DNA of 64,000 nucleotides, taken from contig NC_088708.1 of NCBI RefSeq assembly GCF_963576615.1, positions 27,225,191-27,289,190 on the forward strand. Reading direction: 5' to 3'. A program made the translations under genes and the position numbers. Shown here in pieces: positions 23,771 to 35,550 of this stretch; the first letter of the stretch is position 1, and each line of letters begins with the position of its first letter. Under the pieces are notes generated by a model. It was not told where the DNA came from and did not search any database. It worked only from the letters and a program-made list of their open reading frames with translations. Source of the DNA: Watersipora subatra. Its lineage: Eukaryota; Bryozoa; Gymnolaemata; Cheilostomatida; Watersiporidae.

Positions 23771-24239
23771 GAGTAACTGATTGCATTAACTCACTTACTT
23801 AACACCATCTATTCAGTGCCTTTTCAATGCATGTAGGTATTGAATTGCTTTAAATAATAAGCATATATTAGAGTAATAAACTATAATCATCATTTCTTTA
23901 ATATGAGCAATAATTACTCTCTTAACTGGAAATTCATGATCATTCTCATGGCTGACGTTATTGTTCTGTCGATCACTACGATTGACTAGCACAAAAAAAG
24001 GGGCGTGGCCTAAACGCTCCTTGTTGGCACCGGAAACGCTCGTGTTGTTGAATGCACAGTTATCACTCTAGGGGGAGATAACTCTATGGTTGCTTTCCAA
24101 TATCTTCTAGTTGTTCAATACCTTCCACAATATCTTCTGGCCTCAACTCTTCTTCTGCATGTCCAAACTAGTCGATATTAGCGTCCAAACGATATTTTGG
24201 CTGAGCAAAACTTTTATGCGTTGCATTTAACACAAATGC

Positions 24240-25880
24240 AACGCGTAAATGTTTGTTCATTAAATGTAATGTAAATTACATTTAGTGAACAAAACATTTA
24301 CCTGTTATGTATACGTTAGGTTATGTGGACGTATACGTTATAGGAATGTCTACTGTATATATGTATATATATACAGTAGATACTCCTATAATGTATACCT
24401 CCTATTTATGTGAAGTTTTTGCTTCTTACTATGTAAAAGATTCCATACAACAAAGTGCCAAGTCGGGCGAGTTCTCAAATTCGATTTGAACGTTAACTTA
24501 TCTCGCCGCACCTACGAAAGAAAAAACGATGTGCGTAGAGCATTCTACCTATTATATATATACAACTTTTGCAACAATCTAGTTCATCATGATAGATCAC
24601 CAGATGTGTCGACAAGACAGAGAACAGGGTAGCTGCGCAATGTTCATAAATACAAAAGGCGATCGATCGATGCAGGTGTTACCGCGTCAGTCCACCAATC
24701 CGAATGTCCCGAGTTGGAGAATCGTCAAAAGTTCTCCTTTATCTTAACCTTGACCCCCTGGATGCAGATAGACAAAGAACAGGTAGTACCGCTTTGGGAA
24801 AATATTTTGTCGTTTTGCTTTGTTGTAGACGTATAAAATATTTGTTATTAGTTTTACTTTTCAGAGTACACATTGCTGTTTAGAAAAATAAGCAAATCGC
24901 TGTAAATGAACGTTGAAGATGTGAGCTCCCCATCAACTTATTGTAGACTTACCGCAATCATGGTCTATAAAACCAGTGAGATTGATCAAAAGAAGAAAAA
25001 AAATTTTTTGATTTAAAAAAAAATTCACATTTAAAAATGATTTTAAATGTGATATACTTTACAGAATTACATTTACTTTGCAGAATATAGACTTTGCCAT
25101 TTAGAAAAAATAAGCAACTCGTTGAAAATGAACATTGAAAATATGCAGTCTTCATCAACTTTTTGTAAATTGACCGCAATCATGGTCTATAAAACCAGTG
25201 AGATTGATCATAAAAAGGAGAAAAGTTGCCGATGCAAACTGATAATACTGCAGTTACGGGACAGCCTACAAATTAACAAAGTTAAGCCAAGTTTTTCCTT
25301 TTTGTATGCCCAAAGGGGTGAGTTTAAGAAGATCTTGGAACAAATTAGGCAATTTATATGTATTTTACTGTTCTTATAACCTAAAGTCCCGATGATGTAA
25401 ATATTCCTGGAATGGATTATTTACGTTATAGGACCGCGAAATGTAGTAGTTTAAAGAATATTATATATTTAGTACTGTCAGTTTCAAGGATGCAGTGTTT
25501 CCCTCATCAGGCTGCACTCCAAACGTATAGCCTGATGAGAGGAAAGACTGGAGCCTTAAAACTGGCAGTAGCTTAATTGTTGTATAAAAATATCATGAAA
25601 TCAAGATACAAACAGGGCCATGTCGCTTGAGCACATTGAATAAAAGAAATGAATTAACTTCTAATTGCAGACATGCTAGGAGTTATCTTCTCAGTTACAC
25701 TTAAATCACATGATTAATACAGCGAGCCCATTTCTAGCCTTTCGGCACAATCAGTACAGCTTTTCATTTTAGTCCAACTGCGCCTGAGAGTGCATCGCAC
25801 GAAACAAATTTGTAGCGTAATTACTAAAAGTTTACTTTTTTCTTAACATTTTTTTCAAATGTATACCAACCAACAGTTCC
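24240..25880. other. Intergenic repeats and a 220-bp tandem duplication
   Basis: An imperfect palindrome spans 24245-24300 and another is centred near 24358. Segments 24885-24990 and 25105-25210 are tandem copies sharing CCGCAATCATGGTC and GAGATTGATCA. No gene is recognised; the 85-codon frame at 25122 lies in the second copy and has no motif. Confidence 0.5.
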
Positions 25881-25953
25881 AACCAACACAACAAATGTAG
25901 CGACTACAAAAAGTGCCTAAATCAGATCAGCCAACGTCATAACGAGCTTCAAA

Positions 25954-28900
25954 ATGGCAGTTAAAAGATGTCAAATAAACATCAATGGTATGTCCTAAAA
26001 CACCATAAAATCTCTGGAACAGTATGTGTGGAAGGAAAACATTGATATTGTGTGTCTATCAAAAACAAAATTGAGTGAACTTCTCATCAGTGTATTCTCA
26101 ATTATGAGCAGCATCATCAAGCCAAATCCGACTAACACTTATCAAAGAGGGGTGGCGCTATTAGCCAAAGACAACATACAACTCACCAGATACCCTGACC
26201 TTTAGCCGCATTCAGCAGACATGCTAGTCACTGTAGCAAAAGTGGGCACACATCGACTCTATATTTGTTCAGTGTACTCACCACCCAAAGAAAGCATAAA
26301 ACTAGAGGAAATTTTTCAAGCTACAGCAAACTTGAAAGACAAAATGGCAACACTTAAAGTTGATGGAATCCTTTTGATTGGTGATCTCAATGCTCGCCGT
26401 AAGACTTGGGGCGATCATTGTCAGAATTCATCGGGTGTCACCCTTTTTGAGTTCTCACAGAAAGTGGGACTAGAGGTCATCTACAAACATGACAACCCGA
26501 CATTTCTATGTGACGATGGCTCGAGCTTCATTGATTTGTTTGTCGCTTCTACAGACATCACTCGCTTTGTCAAGAATCAATATGCTTATAACACTGTTGA
26601 GCTTTTTACCGGTGCCCCACGTAAGGGTCACGTAACGGTCATAACAGAGCTCAATATATGCGTACCATCGACCAAGAAAAAGACCATATACAAATGGAAC
26701 AGCACTGATTAGTATTCCTTCAGTCGCACCCTAGAAACAACGTGTGAGCAGCACATTACTGACTTCTCCACAATGTCTCATGCAACTGTCATGTGGGAAG
26801 TCCTAAAAAATTTTTTACTTGAAACTAAAAAGTTACATGTCCCATCAGCAAAAACAAACAAACACAATAACTTCTACTGGAATGAAAAGCTTTTCAAGCT
26901 GTCTTCCCAACTTCGACAAGCTAGATCACGGTACAAATATCATTCCTCTTATGAAAATGGCAACGAGCTGAATTGAATTAAACAACTGTTTAAAAGTGAG
27001 CTATCAAGTGCACAACAAAAACACCTGGAATGCAAAGCTAGCAGAGTTAATGATCACAGTTCTGAAAGTTTCTGGAAGGACTTCAAATCTACATTTTACA
27101 AGAAAGATGAACACAATGTTGGGGATATTCTTGGATCACAAGATGAAGTTCTCAAGGACGGCAAATCCAAAGCAGAACACCTGCTTCATAATATATTTAG
27201 TGGATGTGGCACTCTAACCTACAACGATCCACCTGATCCAGTCAACTCTCAAGAGGCTACATAAAATGAACATTTGAGTCAGCTCAATGCCACCATTTCC
27301 ATGGATGAAATCAAACAGGCTGTCCATAAGCTTAAGCCATCATGAAAAAGTCCGAACTATGATGGTATCCATCCAAAAATGATCAAACAAGGAACAAACT
27401 TTTTTTTAATAGCGCTACACTGTCTCTTCAACAAGGTCATAGAAACTCACAAATGGGCATGGAACAACTGTAATCTAGTCATCTTTCTCCAAAAACCAGG
27501 AAAAAAGGATTACAGAAAGACAGGTTCATACCGTCCTATTACTATCAGCTCTTATGTTGGTAAGACGCTCGAAAGAATTCTGGAACGGAGATTACGCTCG
27601 TTAATTAAACATTGGTCTCTCATTCCAAATACTCAATATGGATTCAGGCAGGGTAGAGGTACACACTCTTACCTCCTCAACCTGCTCACCAAAGCTACAC
27701 ATAGCATGAAAAAGAGATTAACATGTGCAGCTCTTTTCTTAGACCTCCAGAAAGCATTTGACACAGTTTCACATCAGGTGATGCTATACAGATTAAAAGT
27801 TTGGAATTCACGGCAATTTCCTTGGTTTAGCCAACTCTTTTCTTACAGGCCGCCAAATAAACATCAAAGTAAACAACTATATCCACCCAGCACAGCCTTG
27901 CAATATAGGCTTACCACAAGGAAGTGTCTTATCTCCCCTACTATTCATTATATTTGTGAGAGACATGCTAACTGAAGTTGAAGGAACATCTCTCCAGTAT
28001 GCAGATGATTGCACTGTGCTGATGTCTGCAAGGGATGACTCTGAACTACAAGGAATGCTGCAAAACAACTGCCAAATTATAGAAACATGAATGGCGAAAT
28101 GGAAACTGCAAGTCAACTACCAGAAAACAAAAATTGTGGTGTTTAATAGGACCATATCTCCCCCGCCATAAACTTGAACTCTATCCAGTTGTCTCCCACA
28201 TCAAAAGTTTTAGGTATTACAATTGACCATCAACTCTCTTTTTTAAAACAGTGCTGCTCCAGCATAAGAAGTCTAACACAGCGATTCAACATGCTGAAAC
28301 CATTCATCTGCGCTGGCCTCAACTGTGAAACTGCCAGAAAAATATTTACTCAAGTCATATTGCCAAAAGCACTTTATGGGGCCTCACTCTGGGACATCAA
28401 CCCCAAAACCCCCGTTCTCTACCTATACATCAAGCTCCTTTTAGGAGCCCATTAACCCACCTAGCGACTCCCTACACCTACTGATTAACATGGGAAACAG
28501 TCCCAACATCGACATGTTCGAACCTAGACAAGTCCCGATCTCGACAGAGGTTGGTCCAAATCTAGACAAAGGTTGGTCTGAATATCGACAATTTATGCTG
28601 TATTGTACACCACCAATATCACAGTGATAGAAGAAATTCTACACCCACAAACTAGAAATAGCCTTCAGTGGTTATCTGATGAAGTATATAGTCCTAAGCT
28701 TAACGAGTTTTAAATTGATAGCATGCTTTTGCATAATCATTATCACATTGGTGATACCAAAATTGTAAATGAACTGCTCAGGAGAAGAAATTGAGAAAAT
28801 CAATGAACACAAGAAAATAATAAGACTATAGACTGTAAATTTCCATAAATAAAATAATAATGCAAAAATACAATAATTATATTAATAAATTTACTTATAA

Positions 28901-29840
28901 TTATAATAAAATTGGGACCAACTGCTGTCGAGATTGGACCAACCGTTGTCGATATACAAACTCGTCGAGCTTCAAACCCGTCGAGGTTCGGACTATAATC
29001 CATTAACATCCCTCCAATTAAACTATTATACATGAAGGAAAGAATGATGAATGTAAGAGAATTGGTAAAACCAAACCAATTGGATGTACTCACTAGCACC
29101 CAAAAAAGCCCAATAACAGCAGCTATTATAACAGACATCATAAAAATTCTAATTCACTGTTCAGTGCTACTCAAAGACATATCCTTAAATGATATATCGA
29201 AAATAAAAGTCAACAATTGTGTAGAAAAAGAATGGAAACGACAATGGACAGCTCTAATCAGAGATGGGAAATGCTCATATGGCCTTCTCTCAAATTTACA
29301 CCCAGATCATGTCTTCAACCAACCAATAAAACTGAACACCAAAAGAGAAAATCTTGGAGCTCTATGTGACCTGTTAACGGGCCAAAGCAGACTCTAATTA
29401 TTCCAATTCAGATCAGGATTGAGTTACAGCACAACTTGCACTTGTTTAAAAGAAGATGAATCCGCTCACCATTACCTCCATATATGTGCGGATTACAAAG
29501 ATGCTAGATCACACACACAGCCAACCGAAAATAGTTGGGACTCCATAATAGACTTCCTGCAAGTCACCCGTCGTCTCATGTTCACATGACAACATATGAC
29601 AATATTATAGCCCTGGTCAGGCGTTAACTCGACCAACACTAATCTTTACGGCGTCTACGGCCGTCTGACGTCAGGAGACCAGCGCCGCAGATGTTTGCAG
29701 ATACTGTCGACCCAAGCACTCAAGACAATTCTTGCCAAACGCTTAAAACAATCATGCCAAACACTCAATAAAATCTTGATTATGGAAAATTTTGCCAGTC
29801 AACATTGCCAAACATGAACAGTCAAAATAAACCCGTTCAT
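25954..29840 (+). pseudogene. Degenerate non-LTR retrotransposon (Jockey/CR1-like), nested MITE inside
   Basis: Order on the plus strand: an endonuclease start at 25954 (RCQININGMS then TAA); endonuclease frame 26221-26712 with SVYSPP, IGDLNARRKTWGD and SFIDLF; reverse transcriptase 27379-27975 with KPGKKDYRKTGSYRPIT, QYGFRQGRGT and FLDLQKAFDTVSH; then, after a frameshift, LPQGS, PLLFIIF and YADDCTVLMS near 27905-28030; and a C-terminal Cys/His motif CTCLKEDESAHHYLHIC near 29440-29495. Stops and frameshifts make it dead. It is interrupted at 28492-29001 by a MITE and resumes in register. The APE-type endonuclease excludes site-specific RLE clades; the exact clade is not assigned. Confidence 0.85.
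28492..29001 (+). mobile_element. 510-bp MITE, copy A, inside the LINE
   Basis: Starts GGGAAACAGTCC and ends GGACTATAATCC, flanked by perfect 8-bp duplications ATTAACAT (28484-28491 and 29002-29009). Copy B at 33244 is in inverse orientation and also 510 bp. Both ends carry an iterated motif around ATCTCGACA with GGTCC or GTCCGAA spacers. Eight-bp duplications suggest hAT, P or Merlin-type integration; not resolved. It encodes nothing. Confidence 0.8.
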
Positions 29841-30002
29841 TTTAATTGTATATAATATTATCTATTTTTTGCTATATAATATATTACAATCTATTCAGGT
29901 CAATATGTACTATAAGAGGACCATACAATTTCATCCTAGCCTGCAAAAAGAGGCTTTTGTTTCATTGTTGTATATCATGTTTTATTTTATCAATAAAGAG
30001 TT

Positions 30003-30041
30003 CATCATATATATATAATGATGATATATAATGATATATAA

Positions 30042-30078
<37 letters not shown>

Positions 30079-30090
30079 TATATATATTTA
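30003..30090. repeat. AT-rich microsatellite
   Basis: ATGATATAT and (TA)n array just beyond the LINE 3' region. Confidence 0.8.
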
Positions 30091-30876
30091 AACAAAAAAT
30101 ATATAACTTTACATAGTTACATTTCTAATACATTGGTGCATTTATTTTATTATAAAAAGTGAGATATAGGCATACTAATATCAAAATATCATTGAGTCAG
30201 AAATGTAGGCCTACCTAAATATACTTAAAGTATTATAAAATGAAAAGTGCAGGAGAACACAAATGTAACTTGTTAGTTTTTGTTGGAAACTGTTTATGTG
30301 ATGCAGTACTGATGCTATAGCTGCGACAGTTATCGCTGAATTTGAGCAAGCGTTTGCCTTGTTTTTATCCATAGATATATATACCTAGATTGGCCAATAG
30401 GGAAAAAGCCTGTCAGACCTAAATAGCACGACGCAACGTCACTGTATTGTACCTCACGCTTGACTGCACCGCTGTTTACAATGAATCTAATGGGAAGGTA
30501 ACAAAATTACATTTATTTTCACATAAAAACCTTGTATACATAATCCAGTAAACTAAAGCAATTCTGTGATAATATCTGATAACCACCATAGATTAAAACT
30601 ATAAAAGCTATGAATTGTTGCACACAAATCATGAGCCATCATGGCTTTATTTGCAACCTCTCTTATCCCCATTCTCTCTTTTCCCCTTCTCCAAAGAATA
30701 AGTTAGAAGGGGAAAAGAGAGAAGGGGAATGGAGAGGGGAGGGGAAATAGTCCACCCACTCAAAGAGCCAGACCTTGGCTAGGTAAATAGACTAATATGC
30801 TGAACTAAACATGACTAAATATGATGAGTATGCAAATGTCTGAAGTCAAAAATGAGACAGAATGATTATTTTACAG

Positions 30877-31173
30877 CTGGCTAGGTCAACAAAGCTGAAG
30901 TGTAATGATTGTATCACTAGCATTGTGGATGTTACCAACGTTGATGTAAATCAAGCAATGAATTCCCTAATTACAGTTAAGAATCAGGGTGGCTTGGCTT
31001 TGTCTTCGCCTGTGGTGATTGAGGTTTGCAACCACAGCGAGAAAGCGACAAGAGTGTTGCTTAGTAGTGCTGGATTGGCGAAAAACTTTGCCAGGCTAGC
31101 ACTAATTGCCACCACTAAGAAGCCAGTCACGAAAGGACAATACCAAGTTATTTGTACAATATGCATAAGCAAG
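30877..31173 (+). pseudogene. P/THAP9-type transposase C-terminal exon, truncated
   Basis: Open for 99 codons after the acceptor ttattttacag. It encodes LKCNDCITSI and then VKNQGGLALSSPVVIEVCNH, resembling the C-terminal domain of P-element and THAP9 transposases (Cys pair, then a GGL...PS.VV block). At 31174 it runs into a TTAA-inserting MITE terminus, which supplies the last codons of the open frame up to 31224. Catalytic core exons are absent. Identification is from motif resemblance only. Confidence 0.6.
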
Positions 31174-31177
31174 TTAA

Positions 31178-31310
31178 AGGTTGACTTGCAACAAAATTCA
31201 CATTGCAGTTATTTGGTATCATAAGATTCACCATGCCTTACTCTGTTGTGTTGTAGGTGTGAAATATATGAGAAGGTGATTACAAGCTCTTAAAAGCTAA
31301 AAACTTATAC
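31178..31310. mobile_element. Third terminus of the TTAA-flanked MITE
   Basis: TTAA at 31174-31177 is followed by AGGTTGACTTGCAAC and about 130 bp closely matching 13084-13215. The opposite terminus was not found; after 31313 another inverted-repeat-like sequence begins (ACAGTCATACTTCAACTTACG). Confidence 0.65.
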
Positions 31311-31682
31311 AGTCATACTTCAACTTACGAGCTTAATGCGTTCCGAGACTGAGCTCGTATGTTAATATACTCGCATGTTGGTGCAATTTATTTATATATC
31401 GAACAATTAAATATATATTGCTTGGTTTCCATACTCTAAAAATGCAAATAAAACACTCAAAACAAGATATTGTAACAGAAAGAAGATGTTGGTTATTGTC
31501 ATAATTTACCACATGCTTTCAAAAAGCAACAATCAAAAAATAATACAAGGAAATGCGATTATTTAAAATGTAAAATTAAATACATACAATAGCAGCTAAT
31601 GCTAGCATTTGCGAGAGAGGGAGATATAAGTTATCCTTCATTACAACAGTTGTCTTTGATAAATTTGAATTTTATTAATGTC

Positions 31683-32618
31683 TTAAAAGACAAACTCTAA
31701 TGTTGGTATGGTATTGGCCTTCAATCTAGTTTTTTTCCCAACACCAGGTGATACTTGGTAGCTGTCACTAGTGAAGTGGTCTGAACAAAGTACAGAAGAT
31801 TTACTTGGGGTCCACTGTTCTCGTCTCACTGCTTTAATCCAGGCATCCTTGCGATCAGCAGCAGTAGGAAAACTTAACAAGTAATAAAAGATACATACAA
31901 TTAGTGGTGTTTTTTGCTCATTGGATTATTGACTTTTTGCCTTTGAGAAGTGTAACATTAACCTTGTCAAATAATGGAAACTTTTAAGCCTGATTATAGC
32001 CAAAGATAACCATGCTCCAAGCCATGCTCATGTAGTATGTTCATGAATTCTCCCAACGATTAGCAGGGTGAATGTTTGTTATATTGTCCTACCTGTGGAA
32101 GCTTTTCTCTGGGCATTTTCTTGGATAATTGGAACATCCAAAGGCAACGCAGCAATTCTTACTAGTCCTCTCAGATGACTGTGAGCTTGATGAATAATGG
32201 TGAGATCGCTGCCAAAATAGCAATGAATATGAATTCCATTCTGACTTGGTGATTTATAGCAAGATGGTATCCAAATTAATGACTCAAGCATCACAAAGTA
32301 GCAGTATTACACAAGCAGCTCCTTGGGCAAAGTTAAAGAAACCTTCCAAGAGAGAGTCAATCAGTTAATGAATCAAACAAGTTGACGTTGATAGTAACTT
32401 GACAAACAATGATGTCTGCTGATTTGGTTGTCTTCAATAATTTTTTCAAAGTGTCAAATATGGGGAAAATATGTCCACTATTGGTATGAAAACTGTTCTA
32501 GTTTTTACTATAAAGCCTTACAGCTGATATTTAGGAGTTCCAAGCCTATCTTTGATATTAAAAGTAGTAAAAAACTCACCTTAGTAGCAGCTGACACACT
32601 CTTCTCAGCTTCAGCCAT
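31683..32618 (-). CDS. THAP-domain-only protein, three exons, intact
   Basis: Exons on the minus strand are 32618-32580 (ATG), 32208-32093 and 31872-31683 (TAA). Total is 345 nt, 114 residues, with consistent phases and GT-AG boundaries. The C2CH zinc-binding DNA-binding THAP domain is complete: NCCVAFGCSN, KSFHSFP, WIKAVRREQW, CSDHF, and the closing TIPTLEF in place of AVPTIF. The protein stops right after the domain. AATAAA (minus strand, 31676-31671) follows the stop within about 10 nt. It starts just inside the right inverted repeat of the P element, as the first exons of a P transposase would. It may be a repressor-like truncated transposase or an exapted gene; expression is unknown. Confidence 0.8.
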
Positions 32619-33243
32619 TGTAAACTAATGATGAATCTTGCGGTCAGTCAAGCGTAAGGTACAATACAGTGACGTTGCGTCATGGCATTAAGTCTGACAA
32701 GGCCACCAATGGGACTAGCTATTATTGGCCAATCTAGGTATATATACATGTATCTATGTTTTTATCGAAGTGAGCGCTGTATTCGAATTCTTAGATAATT
32801 TTCGAAGTTGCCCTTTCTTTTGTAGAAAAGTTAATGGCTTGAAGCGGTGAGTTACGTTAGCTGTGAGGAGCTTACAATTTCTACGAATTTTCTTTTTTTC
32901 AATAACGCCACGCATGAAAAAGTAACGGAACGAAATTAATTATCTTTATGTCAAGGTCAATTGTTGTTTCCGATTGTGCGCCACACATTGCAAATGTAAA
33001 GAATACGCGAAGTAGCTGATTGAAGTTTTTAACTGTTAAAGATTAACAGTTAACAATTAACAGTTTTAACAGATTAAAGAGCGATTGGTACACTGTAGAG
33101 TTAATTTTGCGGTTTCTATTAAACTCCTCAAATAAACCAATCACTTGTATTAATCTGCATGTATTTTACTGCAGGCTCTAGACTACATGTATCTTCAACA
33201 GGGCCGTGTGATAAGGATTTCGTTAAATCGCCTGTTTCTAAAT

Positions 33244-33753
33244 GGGATTATAGTCCGAACCTCGACGGGTTTGAAGTTCGACGAGTTTGTATATCGACAA
33301 CGGTTGTTCCAATCTCGACAGCAGTTGGTCCCAATTTTATTATAATAATAAGTAGATTTATTAATAAAATTATTGTATTTTGCATTATTATTTTATTTAT
33401 GAAAATTTACAGTCTATAGTCTTATTATTTTCTTGTGTTCACTGATTTTCTCAATTTCCTCTCCTGAGCAGTTCATTTACAATTTTGGTATCACCAATGT
33501 GATAATGATTATGCAAAGGCATGCTATCAATTTAAAACTCGTTAAGCTTAGGACTATATACTTCATCAGATAACCACTGAAGGCTATTTCTAGTTTGTGG
33601 GTGTAGAATTTCTTCTATCACTGTGATATTGGTGGTGTACAATACAGCATAAATTGTCGATATTCAGATCAACCTTTGTCTAGATTCGGACCAACCTCTG
33701 TCGAGATTGGGACTTGTCTAGGTTCGGACTTGTCGATGTTGGGACTGATTCCC
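33244..33753 (-). mobile_element. 510-bp MITE, copy B
   Basis: Inverted copy of 28492-29001 of identical length, bounded by GGGATTATAGTCC and GGGACTGATTCCC, with 8-bp flanks TTCTAAAT and TTTTAAAT (7/8). Confidence 0.8.
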
Positions 33754-33761
33754 TTTTAAAT

Positions 33762-35530
33762 GTGTGATCAACATATTTAACCATAATTTTATTTTTTTTT
33801 AAAAAGTTGTGGTTTTTATCTGTACCTTGCTAATAGCTAGAATTATTTAACAGAACGTGTAAAGAGAAATAAACTTGCGTTATTTTTTCCTGTGTTTATT
33901 ATAAAATTATAAGTAAGCTGCTGTTTATCTCAATGTTTTATGGTTTGACCTGTTGCCTTTTAGAATTACAAGTTATTATACTATTGCTAAAACTAACAGA
34001 CTGCTAAAGTAAAAACGGTGGAAGTTCATAAGCAGAAAGTTTACATGCATTCATATAAGACTACAAAAACTCTTCTTAAAATTTTGTCATTCACAATTTG
34101 ATTGTTAACTAGCTTTTTAAATTGGAAAGCACTTGTTGTAGTTTTAGTAGTTAAGAAGGAGGTTTCTCTTTGTTGAGGTTAGGCTTAATAAGTTTTTTGG
34201 GGAACAATTGTCTCTCACCAATTCGGTAAATGAGCTGAGTTTATTTAGCTTGGAAAGCTTCTCTTCTTCTGTTCTGATTAAGATTAACAGTGAACAAGTG
34301 TATATAACAAATAATATATCTTGTATAAAATATCACCATAGCTTGTTGTGATGGCTACATTAGTCAACAAAATTAGTGAATAGTATCTAGAAAAATGGAA
34401 AATTAGTAGTAGTTCAAACTAAACGTAGCAATTACACTGATGCACACAATACTACTTGAGCTGTGTAAAATTAAATTGGTAGTGCAATATTCTGTCTGGT
34501 AATATTTGCATATAGATGCATCGAACAGCGATAGCGTGCGCACAGAGGTTATTTGGAAAGCAGACAGAATCATTAATGAATCTTGCAGAATTTCAACCAA
34601 ATTTTTTTACAATCTCCTGTGGTTATTTTACTTGAACTGCAAGGAAGTGTTATGCACAAAGCATTACCGATTTAGAATCATGAAGATTGATGAATCAGCT
34701 GAAGACCTTTGAATAACATGTTCTTGAACATAGTCCAGTTAATCGAGGCAAACTGAAAGCTGGCTTCTCTCAGCGGCAACTGTTCCTTATTGTTGCATTT
34801 TAACTTTACACATTCAGTAGCAGTTTTAACAACTAATACACGTGCACAAACTCACACGCACCTACTTTAAGCTAGTAACACAGAAATGAAATATAAAAAT
34901 AGTGATGTATTCAGTAAAACTTTAACTCGCTTCTCTCAGCCAGTCTATTGACATGGTTTGACTATAACATGACATACCATTTGGGTCTATATTTTGATGA
35001 TACAGAAGTGATGATCTTTCTTAAGCATTTTTCAAGGTAACTTTCTTCCAACCATGCAACACAAGTTATTCCATCATGCATGTAGAAAGGTTGACTAGGT
35101 CAAATCGTATCAAATATGGGAATTTTCCCCTTTCATCATGCTGGTTTGAGTCAACTAGCATTTCTTCACAGTTCATAAAATTAATAGTCTTCAGATTAAT
35201 TAAGACTGTTTACCTGTCATATTTGCATTGTTTCTTTAATATATGTTCGTATTTAAAAGTTACAACTTATTTCTCTCCTGTTGAAAAGTTATAAAGCAAA
35301 TGTGTTCACTGATTAAATAGCTTACAACATTGTATAACCTATTTTTTAAATACCATTTCATAGGTTGATTAAGCTGAAATCTTCAATTCTATGAAATGAA
35401 CGAAAGCAATCTATCTGACTATCCATTTATTGTAACTGAAATTTTCAAAATATCACGCGGTGTAAATTTCTAGGTTTCATTAATAAGCTTTTTAAAAATT
35501 TATATATTAATATTTCATTCTAGATTTTAG
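33762..35530. other. Upstream region of CTU1, nothing recognised
   Basis: AT-rich intergenic sequence. A tract ATATTTCATTCTAG ending at 35522 could be the acceptor of a 5' UTR intron of CTU1. No other feature is supported. Confidence 0.4.
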
Positions 35531-35550
35531 TGCCTTATAAAAAGCAAAAA

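Larger units (their letters stand above)
21450..24087. mobile_element. MULE-like non-autonomous element with long inverted repeats
   Basis: Termini begin ATAGAGTTAYCTCCC in inverted orientation. Arms of more than 400 bp pair 21450-21702 plus 22487-22640 with 23590-24087. Flanking 10-bp duplications are TGTTGCTTTC and GGTTGCTTTC (9/10). Long TIRs with 9-10-bp duplications are typical of Mutator-like elements (family knowledge). No transposase is present. The centre (22640-23470) is a tandem duplication of about 390 bp of AT-rich SINE-tail-like sequence. Perfect hairpins lie at 23303-23340 (17-bp arms) and 23493-23530 (18-bp arms). Confidence 0.65.
21020..24260 (-). mobile_element. Interrupted internal copy of the 39424-40759 element
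   Basis: 21020-21416 matches the reverse complement of about 40040-40420, and 24100-24260 matches that of about 39850-40015. The two pieces are collinear parts of one element split by the insertion at 21450-24087. Neither terminus is preserved at these edges. Confidence 0.65.
30370..32758. mobile_element. P-superfamily DNA transposon, rearranged
   Basis: 2389-bp element beginning CATAGATA and ending TATCTATG, with perfect 8-bp target duplications TTTTTATC at 30362-30369 and 32759-32766. Inverted ends share CCTAGATTGGCCAATA and GACGCAACGTCACTGTATTG, extending about 100 bp. Cargo is a minus-strand THAP-domain gene at the right and a plus-strand transposase-like C-terminal exon at the left. THAP domain plus 8-bp duplication is diagnostic of P elements (family knowledge). 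Opposed coding orientation implies inversion or a fold-back fusion. An imperfect 20-bp palindrome lies at 30671-30724. Confidence 0.85.
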
